Assembly (NCBI RefSeq): GCF_022647505.1
Contig: NZ_CP071409.1
Span: 1 to 64,000 of the forward strand
DNA from: [Pantoea] beijingensis
GTDB taxonomy: Bacteria; Pseudomonadota; Gammaproteobacteria; Enterobacterales; Enterobacteriaceae
DNA length: 64,000 nucleotides
Reading direction: 5' to 3'
Shown: positions 48,141 to 57,545 of the stretch, in pieces
Numbering within the stretch: the stretch's first letter is position 1
Layout: each line of letters begins with the position of its first letter
Notes under the pieces: model-generated
Seen by the model: the letters and a program-made list of their open reading frames with translations, nothing else
Databases searched by the model: none
What the model was told of the DNA's origin: nothing
Program-made: the position numbers and the translations under genes

Positions 48141-48503
48141 ATGAAAAAGACGATTATTGCGTTGTCCCTGGCGTTGATGACTTCTGGTGCATTGGCGGCT
48201 GAAGTGGTTCCACATGCAACGGACAAAACGGTGGAAAGCGCACAGCGCGGCGCGGATACGGCTAAAGAAAAGTTGCATCAAACGGAGCACCGTATTTCAG
48301 AGCATAAATCAAAAGCTGAACATAAGCTGAAAGATGGTGATACCTCAACCAGTGATAAAGTGAAGGAAGATGGTCAGAAAGCGTGGAACCGCACCAAAGA
48401 GGGTTCAGAAAAAGCGTGGGATAAGACCAAAGAAGGCAGCAAAAAAGCCTGGGACAAAACCAAGCAAGGCGCTGGCGATCTGAAAAAGAAAGTCACTGAA
48501 TAA
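48141..48503 (+). CDS. Small periplasmic LEA-like repeat protein
   Basis: 120-aa protein with a clear signal peptide ending ...GALAA-EVVPHA. The mature part is highly charged and lysine-rich. It holds three near-identical 11-residue repeats (KAWNRTKEGSE, KAWDKTKEGSK, KAWDKTKQGAG) on an amphipathic helical register like group 3 LEA proteins. A GTG lies one codon upstream of the ATG chosen. A desiccation or stress role is inferred from the repeat type. It is followed by a hairpin at 48527-48547 (CCCCCTC/GAGGGGG). Confidence 0.75.
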   Translation: MKKTIIALSLALMTSGALAAEVVPHATDKTVESAQRGADTAKEKLHQTEHRISEHKSKAEHKLKDGDTSTSDKVKEDGQKAWNRTKEGSEKAWDKTKEGSKKAWDKTKQGAGDLKKKVTE

Positions 48504-48653
48504 CCGAGCCTTGCACAAGATCTATCCCCCCTCAGGGATTGAGGGGGAACCTTGTCATCCGTACCTGACACGCCATTCCTTGCCATCTCTGGCAAACAAA
48601 GAAGTCCTCTACCTTTCTATGCAACCAACAAAGCCTGAAAAAGCATAGAAACA

Positions 48654-48681
48654 GGAACCAATTACTCCCGTGAGATACTTA
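48654..48681 (+). promoter_or_regulatory. Candidate hrp box (HrpL-dependent promoter)
   Basis: GGAACCAA (48654-48661), 13 bp, then ATACTTA (48675-48681). The hrp-box consensus is GGAACC-N15/16-CCACNNA; here the first half is perfect, the spacing is 15, and the second half keeps AC and the final A. It lies about 340 bp before the repeat-protein ATG, with only the leader repeat between. Sequence-only evidence. Confidence 0.5.
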
Positions 48682-48856
48682 AGTCTTTTCTGGGACCAGA
48701 TTGCCTGGCATTTGGCATTCATTATTCAGTCCTTTATTCGTGACTTTAGAGTCAACACCAGAACCATTTTTTATGATATTGCATAGCCAATAATCCGATA
48801 TCGTCGCGGATTATAGCTGAGGATCGTGCGAGTTCAATGGTGAAGGCGAAAGAGCA

Positions 48857-48992
48857 ATAAGCAGCTTTCCGCCGGGCGTTATCGTGATCCGGTGACAAAA
48901 CCCCCGGCCGCTGGGTATATGCGGTGGGGAGTGACACAGCCGGGTACATGTTGTACCGGAAAACGTATCTGACTTTATCGACAGGAGCAACC
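48857..48992 (+). repeat. Leader repeat copy 1
   Basis: About 135 bp (ATAAGCAGCTTTCC... to the start codon of the gene at 48993), repeated at 50990-51124 and more weakly at 51912-52027. Shared blocks are GGGCGTTATCGTG, GTGACACAGCCGGG, and TCTGACTTTATCGACAGGAG, the last giving the ribosome binding site. The bases just upstream resemble the 3' end of a paralogous gene, hinting at an older lost copy. Confidence 0.8.
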
Positions 48993-50993
48993 ATGCAGCC
49001 CATCTCATCCGGCCCGACCCACTTTACTTATCCGATCCAGCAGCCTGCAGCAGATGCAACGGCACATGCATCCGGCAGCAGCGGTGCCGGGAGACCCGAA
49101 GCTCAAAATGACACCTGGCCGCCCGCAGCATCACGCCCCCGCGGGCTGCTGCAACAAATTGCCGGGCTAAATAGCCTGGCTGGCCAGATGGAAACGCATG
49201 AAGGCCTTAGCATTGTAAACCGGCAAGTTGGGGTACTGCAGGCCGCACTTTCACAGGCTATTCCCCGGGAAATTGCCGACCTTGAAGGGCAAAGAGGCAG
49301 CATAGCGAACATGGACGGCAGCCTTGAGCGCCATATACAAACTTTGCGTAGTTATATGCCGCCTCTGTCTCAGCAGGCATATGACGCCACGCCTCAGCCC
49401 CCTCTTTCGTTGCAGTTGGCCGCCCTGACAACGCAAATAGGCCTTAATGGTTCCGTAGACAAACAGATACGTGATCTACAAAAGATCATCGTGTTTCAGC
49501 AGACGGGTACCGCTTCTTCAGGTAGGGAGGGGATGGGGGTGAACCTGTCATGGCAGGGGCCACCCCAGGCCCGTGTCGCCGCACCGCTGGCTCGACAGCA
49601 GGCTTCCGGTTCCACTCCGTCGTGGCAGGGTGCAGAATCGTCCCAGGCCGGCTCATCACGGACCCGGGGAGCTACGGATGATGACATCAGGAGACATCTG
49701 CGAACCCCGAATGGCACGCTGAGGTCTCAGGCTGTGATCCGCCAATCAATGAATGATGCCGGGCTTCCTGTCGGCCCGAATCGTATCAATGACCTGAGGA
49801 GAATGGAGCCGGATTACGTATCACGCAGGCCGGGGGCAACGGATGATCAAATCAGGGCGCATCTGCGCACCCCGAACGGCAGGCTTAAAAGCTGTGATGA
49901 GATTGTCCAATCACTGAATCAAGTCGGACTGGGTGCAGGTGACCGTCGTATTAATTTCATACTGACAGCGGCACCGGATTTCGTGCCGGCATCCATGAAG
50001 AGAGCAACGGATGATCAAATCAGGGGGCAACGGTTGAATCCGGACGGTTCGCTGAGAAGTGCTCCGACTATCGCCAGCAATCTGCGCGCGGCCGGGTTTG
50101 CTGTAGATGACCATCGCATCAGTGCTCTGCGGCACAATGAAGGAGGGGCAACACCTGCACAGACTTTGCCGAGGGCAGCGGACGCCCAAATTATGGCTCA
50201 TCTGCGAACCCCGGACGGCGACATTAAAAGCCGTAAGGATATCGCCCAGGCACTGAACCAGGCCGGATTAGGTGCAGATTCCCATCGTATTGATTCACTG
50301 CGGCAAAGCCAACCGGATTTCGGGCCAGCATCCAAGCAGAGTGCAACGGAAGATCAAATCAAAGCGCATCTGTGGAATCCGAACGGCTCACTGAGAAGTA
50401 CCGCTGCTATCAGCGCAGCAGTGCGTGCGGCTGGATTTGGTGTAAATGACCCTCGTGTCCATGAATTACGGAACGAGGAAATCAGAAAAACATCTGCACA
50501 GCCCCCGACCCTTCAGAGAGCTACGGAAGCGCAAATCAGGGAATATATGCGACGTCCTGACGGCTCGTTGAGAGGTGTTGATTCTATTGCCACACGTCTG
50601 CGTACGGCCGGGCTGACTGCAGATGAGGATAGCATCAAGGCCCAGCGGCGCCAGGCAGTAGAGGCAACACGTACAAATCTTTCGCAGGCAACGGAGGCTC
50701 AAATTCAGCAGCATCTGCTAAATGCGCAAGGTCTACCGAGAAGTACGAGGGAAGTCATCAGCGAACTGAATAAGGTTGGATTGAGTTCGGGTAAAAATCG
50801 CGTCGACAGCCTGCGACAAGCGGCAGGAAGCCGGAGGGCAACGGAGGATCAAGTCAGGCAGAATCTACGTAATCCGGATGGCTTATTGAAAAGTGCTACT
50901 GCTATTGCCTACGAGTTGCGTGCAGCTGGCTATTCTGTGGATAACAACATGGTCTCTCAACTGGTCAATAGTGAAAAGGCGAAACGGAGATAA
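48993..50993 (+). CDS. Repeat protein with eight helical repeats, candidate type III effector
   Basis: 666-aa protein I do not recognise. The ATG at 48993 (MQPISSGPTHFTYPIQQP) is chosen because the duplicate gene keeps the same start with GACAGGAG upstream; an in-frame GTG at 48924 lies in the leader repeat. The first ~50 residues are rich in Ser/Gly/Pro/Ala without a signal peptide or membrane segment, as in type III secretion signals. Residues ~50-180 are coiled-coil-like. From ~227 to the end come eight repeats of about 50-57 aa, each with AT(D/E)xQIRxHLR, PxGxLRS, a helix, AG(L/F), and (R)I..LR. They fall in two classes, LNQAGLGA and LRAAGF.V, partly alternating. A candidate hrp box is upstream. 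Basic, helix-turn-helix-like repeats suggest nucleic-acid or protein binding, not an enzyme. Confidence 0.75.
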   Translation: MQPISSGPTHFTYPIQQPAADATAHASGSSGAGRPEAQNDTWPPAASRPRGLLQQIAGLNSLAGQMETHEGLSIVNRQVGVLQAALSQAIPREIADLEGQRGSIANMDGSLERHIQTLRSYMPPLSQQAYDATPQPPLSLQLAALTTQIGLNGSVDKQIRDLQKIIVFQQTGTASSGREGMGVNLSWQGPPQARVAAPLARQQASGSTPSWQGAESSQAGSSRTRGATDDDIRRHLRTPNGTLRSQAVIRQSMNDAGLPVGPNRINDLRRMEPDYVSRRPGATDDQIRAHLRTPNGRLKSCDEIVQSLNQVGLGAGDRRINFILTAAPDFVPASMKRATDDQIRGQRLNPDGSLRSAPTIASNLRAAGFAVDDHRISALRHNEGGATPAQTLPRAADAQIMAHLRTPDGDIKSRKDIAQALNQAGLGADSHRIDSLRQSQPDFGPASKQSATEDQIKAHLWNPNGSLRSTAAISAAVRAAGFGVNDPRVHELRNEEIRKTSAQPPTLQRATEAQIREYMRRPDGSLRGVDSIATRLRTAGLTADEDSIKAQRRQAVEATRTNLSQATEAQIQQHLLNAQGLPRSTREVISELNKVGLSSGKNRVDSLRQAAGSRRATEDQVRQNLRNPDGLLKSATAIAYELRAAGYSVDNNMVSQLVNSEKAKRR

Positions 50994-51124
50994 GCCACTT
51001 TCCGTCGGGCGTTATCGTGACCCGGTGATGAAGCTCCGGCCGCAGGGTATGTGCGGTCGGGTGTGACACAGCCGGGCACATATCGTACCGGAAAACGCAT
51101 CTGACTTTATCGACAGGAGCAATC
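50990..51124 (+). repeat. Leader repeat copy 2
   Basis: Second copy of the ~135-bp leader, between the intact repeat gene and its decayed paralogue. It begins in the last codons of the intact gene (ATAAGCCACTTTCC) and ends with ATCGACAGGAGCAATC before ATG 51125. Closely matches copy 1, with scattered substitutions. Confidence 0.82.
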
Positions 51125-51912
51125 ATGCAACCCATATCCTCCGGCCCGGCCCACTTTACTTATCCGGTTCAGGAACCTGTGGCAGGCGCAACGGCGCATG
51201 CATCCGGCAGCATCAGTGATGGAAAACCCGCAGCGTCACGCCCGCGCGGGTTGTGGCAACAAATTGCCGAACTAAATAACTTGCTTGTCAGATGGAAACA
51301 CCTAAAGGCCTTAAAATCATAGGTCGGTAGGTTGAGGTTTTGGAGGCCGGACTTTCACAGGCCATTCCCCGGGAAATTGCCGATCTTGAAAGGCAAAGAG
51401 GCAGTATTGGCGACTTCGACGGTTCCGTAGAAAAACAGCTACGTGATCTGGAAAGGATTATTTTTTTTAGCGGGCGAGTACGGTCTCTTCGAAAGGCGGG
51501 GGCGTGACTCCGTCGTGGCAGATACGACCACAGTCCCTTTTCAACACACCGCAGGCTTCCGACTTCGACTTGATTCCGTCGGAAGTAAGAGTGGGCCAGC
51601 GGAGGGCAACGAAGGATGACATCGAGGCGCATATGAGAAACCAGAAGGGCAATCTGAGAAGCCGTTCAGAAATCAACGCATCAATGCGTGCTGCCAATCT
51701 GGCTGTAGCTCCCCAGCGTATTGATGAGCAGTGAGTACGTGCGGATACGCAAAAAAGGGGCAAATGATGAGCAAATTAAACCGTATTTGCGTAATCCGGA
51801 CGGTTCGGTAAAAACAACCCGGAACGCTATTGCTTCGTTGCATGCTGCCGGGCTGGGTGCATCCTCAGATCGCGTCCACGCTCTGCTGAGTAAGGAAAGG
51901 AATAAAGGGTGA
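51125..51912 (+). pseudogene. Decayed shorter paralogue of the repeat protein
   Basis: Starts MQPISSGPAHFTYPVQEP, almost the same N-terminus as the intact gene, and keeps SRPRGLWQQIAELNNL. A small deletion (AACTTGCTTGTCAG against AGCCTGGCTGGCCAG) shifts the frame, which ends after 65 codons. Later, in other frames, one full repeat (ATKDDIEAHMRNQKGNLRSR...) and one more (ANDEQIKPYLRNPDGSVKTT...) can be read, ending at the stop 51910-51912. Much of the repeat array is missing. Several stops make it non-functional as a whole, though the N-terminal 65-aa piece could still be made. Confidence 0.85.
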
Positions 51913-52027
51913 TAAGCCGCTTTCCCGGGCGTTATCGTGTCCTGGTGACTAAGCCCACCGGTCGCAGGGTATGTATGGTCGAGAGTGACACTCCGGGTAT
52001 ATATCGTACAGGAAATGTATCTGACGT
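51912..52027 (+). repeat. Leader repeat copy 3 (orphan)
   Basis: A third, more diverged copy of the leader: ATAAGCCGCTTTCCC, GGGCGTTATCGTG, CAGGGTATGTATGGTCG, GAGTGACACTCCGGGTATAT, ATCTGACG. No gene follows; instead an IS3-type remnant starts at 52079. The downstream gene of a third unit has been lost, probably through the insertion. Confidence 0.7.
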
Positions 52028-52078
52028 TTCCGCTTCTTACCGCGTCCTGTGCCATCTGTTTTCCATGCGATGGCTTCA

Positions 52079-52290
52079 TCACTTTTTTGCCATGGTTTCC
52101 TGAATAATTTCTGCTTTGAGGCGTTCCCCAGCATACATTTTTTTGAGACGGCGATTTTCGTCTTCCAGCTCTTTCAGGCAGGTCATCATCGAGGTATCTA
52201 TACCGCCAAAACGTGAACGCCACGTGCAGAAACCGGCGTTGCTCATGCCATGTTCACGACACAGCTGCGCGACAGGTGTTCCGAAGAGAT
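52079..52290 (-). mobile_element. IS3-family OrfA transposase remnant
   Basis: Minus-strand frame reading [48 protein letters not shown] and ending IIQETMAKK. This is the helix-turn-helix and leucine-zipper part of an IS3 OrfA. The N-terminal residues are lost where the sequence runs into selC, and no OrfB follows. It abuts the 3' end of the tRNA gene. Confidence 0.8.
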
Positions 52291-52294
52291 CGAT

Positions 52295-52389
52295 TGGCGG
52301 AAGATCACAGGAGTCGAACCTGCCCGGGGCCGCTGGCGGTCCCAACTGGATTTGAAGTCCAGCCGCCTCACCGGAGACGACGATCTTCC
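52295..52389 (-). tRNA. selC: tRNA-Sec (selenocysteine, anticodon TCA)
   Basis: On the minus strand the 95-nt gene starts GGAAGATCGTCGTCTCC and ends GATCTTCCGCCA, with the long 8-bp acceptor stem, an extended variable arm (GGGACCGCCAGCGGCCCC region) and anticodon loop CTTCAAA with TCA. The length and sequence match E. coli selC. selC is a classic integration site for genomic islands. Here its 3' end borders the IS3 remnant and the effector-like locus. Confidence 0.95.
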
Positions 52390-52557
52390 ATGATAGAAGA
52401 GGCCGGGAGTATACCATCGGTGGTAGAGACGTACCAAGCACGTCGCCGATTCGGTTTATAAAACGAATCGGCTATTAGGGTGAACCAGCATCAGAGCTCA
52501 GGTTTATTTATATAAGCTACAGGCCTGAATAGCTGGCGAGCCATGACACCGAAGGTA

Positions 52558-53553
52558 TTAGCTCACCAGACGATGTTTGTCCAGCCGCTGCAGGCCCATC
52601 GCCAGCAACAAACTGCCGCCAAGCGTGATGGCAAAAACCAGTGGGATATCCAGCAGCGGTTGATTGACATGATCCCAATGCCGGGTGCGGATAAAATGGA
52701 TAAACAGCGCGTGAAAACCATAAATGGGGAGTGAATAGCGTGAAATAAAAGCCAGACCGGGCAAGGGACGCTGATTGAGGCAATTTTTAAACAGGATCAT
52801 CAGGCTTAGTGCAGCAATAAACACCAGCGGCCCGCAATAGAGATACCAGGTATCGGCAAAGGCGCCGTTAATCTGTAACGCCTTTTTGGTCCCGATAGAG
52901 ATACCTGATATACAAACCAGGAACAGTAATCCTGCCAGCCCAGTGACACCACGCCTTTCCGTTTCCATGATGCCTAATGCGCGGCCCAGCAATGCATACA
53001 ATACGTAATAAATGCTGTCACCGCTGATATAAAGGTTAACTGGCAACCAGTGAAACGAACCCAGTCGTTGATCAACCGTATTCGGATTGGCGATAATCCC
53101 CAGAATTAACACCAATAGTGCGGTATAGCCGGCCGTGATCGGCTTAACCTGAATCAGCGGTGATAGTAAATAAATCAGGATAATGGCGAAGAAAAACCAT
53201 AGATGATAAAAAACGGGCTTTTGCAGCAAATGTTTAATAGAAATCCATTCGCTGATTGGTGTCATCCAGGTTATGTAGCTCAATGCCACGGCACTGTAAA
53301 AAAGTAGGCAGAGGACAATACGCAGGAAGTGACGTTTCTTCGCGCTGCGCTCACCGAAGAACAGGTAGCCTGAAATCATAAAGAAGAGAGGCACGCAGAC
53401 GCGTGATGCTGAATTGAGTAAATTGGCAAAATCCCACTGATACTCGGCGAGTTGCGGGCTGTGATTAATATACCATGACGTGGTGTGAATCATGATGACC
53501 ATCAGGCAGGCAACCGCGCGTAAGTTATCAATCCAGCCAATCTTTTGCGTCAT
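52558..53553 (-). CDS. wecH: O-acetyltransferase WecH (YiaH), acyltransferase 3 family
   Basis: 331-aa integral membrane acyltransferase with about ten helices. The family signature is IDNLRAVACLMVIMIHTTSW, with the catalytic-type His, followed by RVCVPLFFMISGYLFF. In E. coli WecH O-acetylates enterobacterial common antigen. It is divergent from glyQ as in E. coli. The small ysaB gene, which lies between them in E. coli, is not visible. Confidence 0.92.
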   Translation of the reverse strand: MTQKIGWIDNLRAVACLMVIMIHTTSWYINHSPQLAEYQWDFANLLNSASRVCVPLFFMISGYLFFGERSAKKRHFLRIVLCLLFYSAVALSYITWMTPISEWISIKHLLQKPVFYHLWFFFAIILIYLLSPLIQVKPITAGYTALLVLILGIIANPNTVDQRLGSFHWLPVNLYISGDSIYYVLYALLGRALGIMETERRGVTGLAGLLFLVCISGISIGTKKALQINGAFADTWYLYCGPLVFIAALSLMILFKNCLNQRPLPGLAFISRYSLPIYGFHALFIHFIRTRHWDHVNQPLLDIPLVFAITLGGSLLLAMGLQRLDKHRLVS

Positions 53554-53885
53554 TATTTCCTCATATTTGTCTGCACTTCAATTCATGAAAAAGAGTAATC
53601 AGCTAACGAAGAATCAACAACCACTGTGAACAGGAATCAGAATCGACCGAAGGCCTTCGCGTTGAGAAGCTCTCCTTAATCATGAGTGCAAAACAGGGAA
53701 TGCGCAGGCGGTGGTATGACAAAAAAGGATAAGCCACAGGCCCGGAGAAAAAATGCTCTGCCGACTTGCGGCGAGTATTTTACGCTGATGGCGGGCGAAT
53801 CAATATCACGGGCTGCATAACTGACGGTCAAAGGGTATACTGGCGCACACTTTTTTAACCCACTCGTATCGCGTGCGAACTCATC
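53554..53885. other. 332-bp divergent promoter region of wecH and glyQ
   Basis: No gene found. Frames here are short, overlap glyQ on the wrong strand and lack recognisable products. It should hold the promoters of both flanking genes. ATCGCGTGCGAACTCATC precedes the glyQ start. I see no clear T-box-like or other riboswitch structure. Confidence 0.5.
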
Positions 53886-54797
53886 ATGCAAAAGTTTGAT
53901 ACTAAGACCTTCCAGGGCCTGATCCTGACCTTGCAGGATTACTGGGCGCGCCAAGGCTGCACCATTGTTCAACCACTGGACATGGAAGTTGGCGCTGGCA
54001 CCTCTCACCCAATAACCTGCCTCCGTGCGCTGGGGCCGGAGCCCATTGCTGCCGCTTACGTACAGCCGTCACGCCGTCCTACAGACGGGCGCTATGGTGA
54101 AAACCCAAACCGGTTACAACACTATTATCAGTTCCAGGTAATCATCAAACCGTCACCAGACAATATCCAGGAACTCTATTTGGGTTCACTGAAAGAGCTG
54201 GGTATGGACCCTACTATTCACGATATTCGCTTTGTGGAAGATAACTGGGAAAACCCAACGCTGGGCGCGTGGGGACTTGGCTGGGAAGTGTGGCTTAACG
54301 GTATGGAAGTCACGCAGTTCACTTACTTTCAGCAGGTCGGCGGTCTTGAGTGTAAGCCGGTTACTGGGGAGATTACCTACGGTCTTGAGCGTCTGGCGAT
54401 GTATATTCAGGGCGTGGACAGTGTGTACGATCTGGTATGGAGTGATGGTCCTCTGGGGAAAACCACCTACGGTGATGTGTTCCACCAGAACGAGGTGGAG
54501 CAATCCACGTATAACTTTGAATACGCCGACGTCGACTTTCTGTTTACCTGTTTTGATCAGTACGAAAAAGAGGCTCAAAGCCTGCTAACGCTGGAAAAAC
54601 CGCTGCCATTACCGGCCTACGAACGGATTCTGAAAGCAGCGCACAGCTTTAACCTGCTTGACGCACGCAAGGCAATTTCAGTTACAGAGCGCCAGCGCTA
54701 TATCCTGCGCATTCGTACCCTGACGAAAGCCGTGGCTGAAGCCTATTACGCGTCCCGTGAGGCGCTGGGCTTCCCGATGTGTAATAACAAGAAATAA
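53886..54797 (+). CDS. glyQ: Glycyl-tRNA synthetase alpha subunit
   Basis: 303-aa catalytic subunit of the alpha2beta2 bacterial GlyRS, length identical to E. coli GlyQ. It begins [20 protein letters not shown] and carries the class II motifs in [34 protein letters not shown] and [20 protein letters not shown]. It precedes glyS by 9 bp. With GlyS it charges tRNA-Gly in the cytoplasm. Confidence 0.98.
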   Translation: MQKFDTKTFQGLILTLQDYWARQGCTIVQPLDMEVGAGTSHPITCLRALGPEPIAAAYVQPSRRPTDGRYGENPNRLQHYYQFQVIIKPSPDNIQELYLGSLKELGMDPTIHDIRFVEDNWENPTLGAWGLGWEVWLNGMEVTQFTYFQQVGGLECKPVTGEITYGLERLAMYIQGVDSVYDLVWSDGPLGKTTYGDVFHQNEVEQSTYNFEYADVDFLFTCFDQYEKEAQSLLTLEKPLPLPAYERILKAAHSFNLLDARKAISVTERQRYILRIRTLTKAVAEAYYASREALGFPMCNNKK

Positions 54798-54806
54798 GAG
54801 GCAGCC

Positions 54807-56876
54807 ATGACTGAGAAAACATTTTTGGTTGAGATCGGTACCGAAGAGCTGCCGCCCAAAGCGCTGCGTAGCCTTGCCGAATCTTTTGCTACCCATTTTA
54901 CCGCAGAGCTGGATGCTGCCGATCTGACACATGGTGAAGTGAGCTGGTTTGCTGCACCACGGCGTCTGGCACTGAAAGTCGCTGGGTTAAGCGCCGCACA
55001 GCCGGATCGCGAAGTGGAAAAGCGGGGGCCTGCGATTGCCGCCGCCTTCGATGCCAGCGGCGTCGCGACTAAAGCCGCTGAAGGCTGGGCGCGAGGATGC
55101 GGTATCACCGTCGATCAGGCGGAACGTCTGAGTACGGACAAAGGCGAATGGCTGCTGTATCGCGCAAAAATGAAGGGTGAAAGCGCCCAGACGCTGCTGC
55201 CCGCGATGGTAAGCAACGCACTTGCAAAGCTGCCGATCCCAAAGTTGATGCGCTGGGGTGATAAAGAGACGCAGTTTGTTCGCCCGGTCCATACCGTCAC
55301 GCTGTTGCTGGGCGATGAGTTAATTCCTGCCACAATTCTTGGTATTGAATCAGCCCGTGTCCTGCGCGGTCACCGTTTTATGGGTGAACCCGAATTAACG
55401 ATCGACAATGCTGATCAATATCCGCAACTCCTGCTGGATCGCGGTAAAGTGGTTGCTGATTATGAAGCGCGTAAGGCAAAAATTAAAGCCGATGCGGAAG
55501 AGGCCGCGCGTGGCATTGGCGGACAGGCCGACCTAAGTGAAAGCCTGCTGGAAGAGGTGACGTCACTGGTTGAATGGCCGGTGGTTTTGACGGCAAAATT
55601 TGAAGAGAAATTTCTCGCGGTGCCGGCAGAAGCGCTGGTTTACACCATGAAGGGCGATCAGAAATATTTTCCTGTCTATGACAAAAACGGCAAATTATTG
55701 CCGCACTTTATTTTTGTCACCAACATCGAATCGAAAGATCCGCAACAGATTATTTCCGGCAATGAAAAGGTCGTTCGCCCGCGTCTTGCTGATGCGGAGT
55801 TCTTCTTTAATTCCGATCGTAAAAAACGTCTGGAAGATCATCTGCCACGTCTGGAAACAGTACTGTTCCAGAAAGAACTGGGCACGCTGCGTGATAAGAC
55901 CGATCGTATTCAGGCACTGGCGGGTTGGATTGCTGCGCAGATTGGCGCAGATGTTAATCATGCGACGCGTGCCGGTTTACTTTCCAAGTGCGACTTGATG
56001 ACCAATATGGTCTTTGAGTTTACCGATACTCAGGGCGTAATGGGCATGCATTATGCGCGTTTTGACGGTGAGGCAGAAGATGTTGCTGTTGCGCTGAATG
56101 AGCAATACCAGCCGCGTTATGCGGGTGACGATCTGCCCTCGAATCCGGTGGCTTGTGCGCTAGCGATTGCCGATAAAATGGATACGCTGGCGGGTATTTT
56201 CGGCATCGGGCAGCATCCAAAGGGTGATAAAGACCCGTTTGCGTTACGTCGTGCGTCGTTAGGTGTTCTACGGATTATCGTAGAGAAAAATCTGCCGCTT
56301 GATCTGCAAACGCTGACTGAGGAAGCGGTTCGTCTCTATGGCAGTAAGCTAAGCAATAATCATGTTGTTGATGATGTGATTGATTTCATGCTGGGCCGTT
56401 TTCGCGCATGGTATCAGGATGAAGGCTATAGCATTGATACGTTACAAGCCGTATTGGCGCGTCGTCCAACGCGACCTGCTGATTTCAATGAACGTATGAA
56501 AGCGGTTTCGCATTTCCGTACGCTGGAAGACGCGGCGGCGCTGGCTGCTGCGAATAAGCGCGTCTCTAACATTCTGGCAAAATCAACGGAAACGTTGAAC
56601 GATAGCGTGCAGGCTTCGCTGTTGAAAGAAAATGAAGAGATTCAACTGGCCACTTTTGTTACGGCGCTGACCAGTAAGTTACAGCCCTGGTTTGCCGAAG
56701 GTCGTTATCAGGATGCGTTGATTGAGCTGGCCCAGTTGCGCCAGTCAGTGGATAACTTCTTCGATAAAGTGATGGTTAACGCTGAGGAACATGATGTGCG
56801 GATTAACCGTCTGACGCTTTTGGCCAAACTGCGTGAGTTGTTCCTGCAGGTAGCTGATATTTCGCTTTTGCAGTAA
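54807..56876 (+). CDS. glyS: Glycyl-tRNA synthetase beta subunit
   Basis: 689-aa beta subunit, same length as E. coli GlyS; it binds tRNA and completes the active site. N-terminus [20 protein letters not shown] is canonical. The HD-like region ([19 protein letters not shown]) and the C-terminal anticodon-binding domain of the Arg-tRNA-synthetase DALR type ([19 protein letters not shown]) are visible. It ends the glyQS operon. Confidence 0.98.
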   Translation: MTEKTFLVEIGTEELPPKALRSLAESFATHFTAELDAADLTHGEVSWFAAPRRLALKVAGLSAAQPDREVEKRGPAIAAAFDASGVATKAAEGWARGCGITVDQAERLSTDKGEWLLYRAKMKGESAQTLLPAMVSNALAKLPIPKLMRWGDKETQFVRPVHTVTLLLGDELIPATILGIESARVLRGHRFMGEPELTIDNADQYPQLLLDRGKVVADYEARKAKIKADAEEAARGIGGQADLSESLLEEVTSLVEWPVVLTAKFEEKFLAVPAEALVYTMKGDQKYFPVYDKNGKLLPHFIFVTNIESKDPQQIISGNEKVVRPRLADAEFFFNSDRKKRLEDHLPRLETVLFQKELGTLRDKTDRIQALAGWIAAQIGADVNHATRAGLLSKCDLMTNMVFEFTDTQGVMGMHYARFDGEAEDVAVALNEQYQPRYAGDDLPSNPVACALAIADKMDTLAGIFGIGQHPKGDKDPFALRRASLGVLRIIVEKNLPLDLQTLTEEAVRLYGSKLSNNHVVDDVIDFMLGRFRAWYQDEGYSIDTLQAVLARRPTRPADFNERMKAVSHFRTLEDAAALAAANKRVSNILAKSTETLNDSVQASLLKENEEIQLATFVTALTSKLQPWFAEGRYQDALIELAQLRQSVDNFFDKVMVNAEEHDVRINRLTLLAKLRELFLQVADISLLQ

Positions 56877-56910
56877 CAATTACAGGATTAATAAAGGCTT
56901 TATAAGATAT

Positions 56911-56949
56911 GCGGATCAGTAACGGCTACATTTGCTGGTACTGATTCGC
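56911..56949 (+). terminator. Probable terminator of glyQS
   Basis: GCGGATCAGTA pairs with TACTGATTCGC (11 pairs including one G-T) across a 17-nt loop, then ACGCTTTTAATC. It is 34 bp after glyS. The loop is long, so efficiency is uncertain. Confidence 0.5.
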
Positions 56950-57545
56950 ACGCTTTTAATCTTTACAGAATAACGCCTACCGTACTCTCATGCTTTTCCT
57001 CTGCTTATCATTGCCACAAAATTTCAGCGAGTCTCATGTTGCCCCCTTCATCATAGATAATCCTTACTTAACGTAGAACAGCATCTCGTCGTTTGAACGC
57101 TGCGCTTTAATGAGATAGGTGATATCCCGGCGTATACGGGGAGATTCTTATTGCTGCACGCTTTTCAGTTCTCTACTGATACATTCATTATTGTTTGTGC
57201 ATCAACCTTTCTTATTAATGGTATTCATTTTTTTTTAATATTAACAAAGGGATTGATCGGAAAACTCATAACATGATGAGGTAATAACCTAAGAAAATTA
57301 CCTGTATATGAAACTTTTCATTTCATATATAAAGTAAAAAAATTCCTAAAATTATCTTATACGGCAATTAAATGAGATTTATTGTGAGGTGTTGAGGTTT
57401 TTTGTGAAATAATTGAGATGACCTGCCTTGTTAATTTCCTGTTCTCAGGGGTAGTATGGCTTTCCTTAAGAATTATCATGTTGATATATTATTCATATAA
57501 GTAAGAAAAAAAGTAGCGTGGTGAATTTTATGAAAGGGATTTTTC
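56950..57545. other. ~600-bp AT-rich non-coding region before the Tad locus
   Basis: No credible reading frame on either strand. Base composition becomes strongly AT-rich from about 57170 on, with runs such as CATTTTTTTTTAATATTAAC. This is typical of H-NS-bound upstream regions of acquired loci. It probably holds the promoter of the ToxR-like regulator. Confidence 0.5.

Noticed and set aside
48924..48992. GTG start for the repeat protein
   Set aside because: The segment belongs to the duplicated leader and is not kept in frame in the other copies, whereas ATG 48993 and its ribosome site are.
48993..50993. TAL-effector-type repeat array
   Set aside because: Repeat length (50-57 aa) and sequence differ from the 33-35-aa TALE repeats; there is no two-residue variable site at a fixed place.
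48993..52027. CRISPR array
   Set aside because: Repeats are long, coding or leader-sized and degenerate, not short identical units with regular spacers.
53676..54008. 110-codon minus-strand frame over the glyQ start
   Set aside because: Shadow of glyQ and its leader; no resemblance to YsaB or another lipoprotein.
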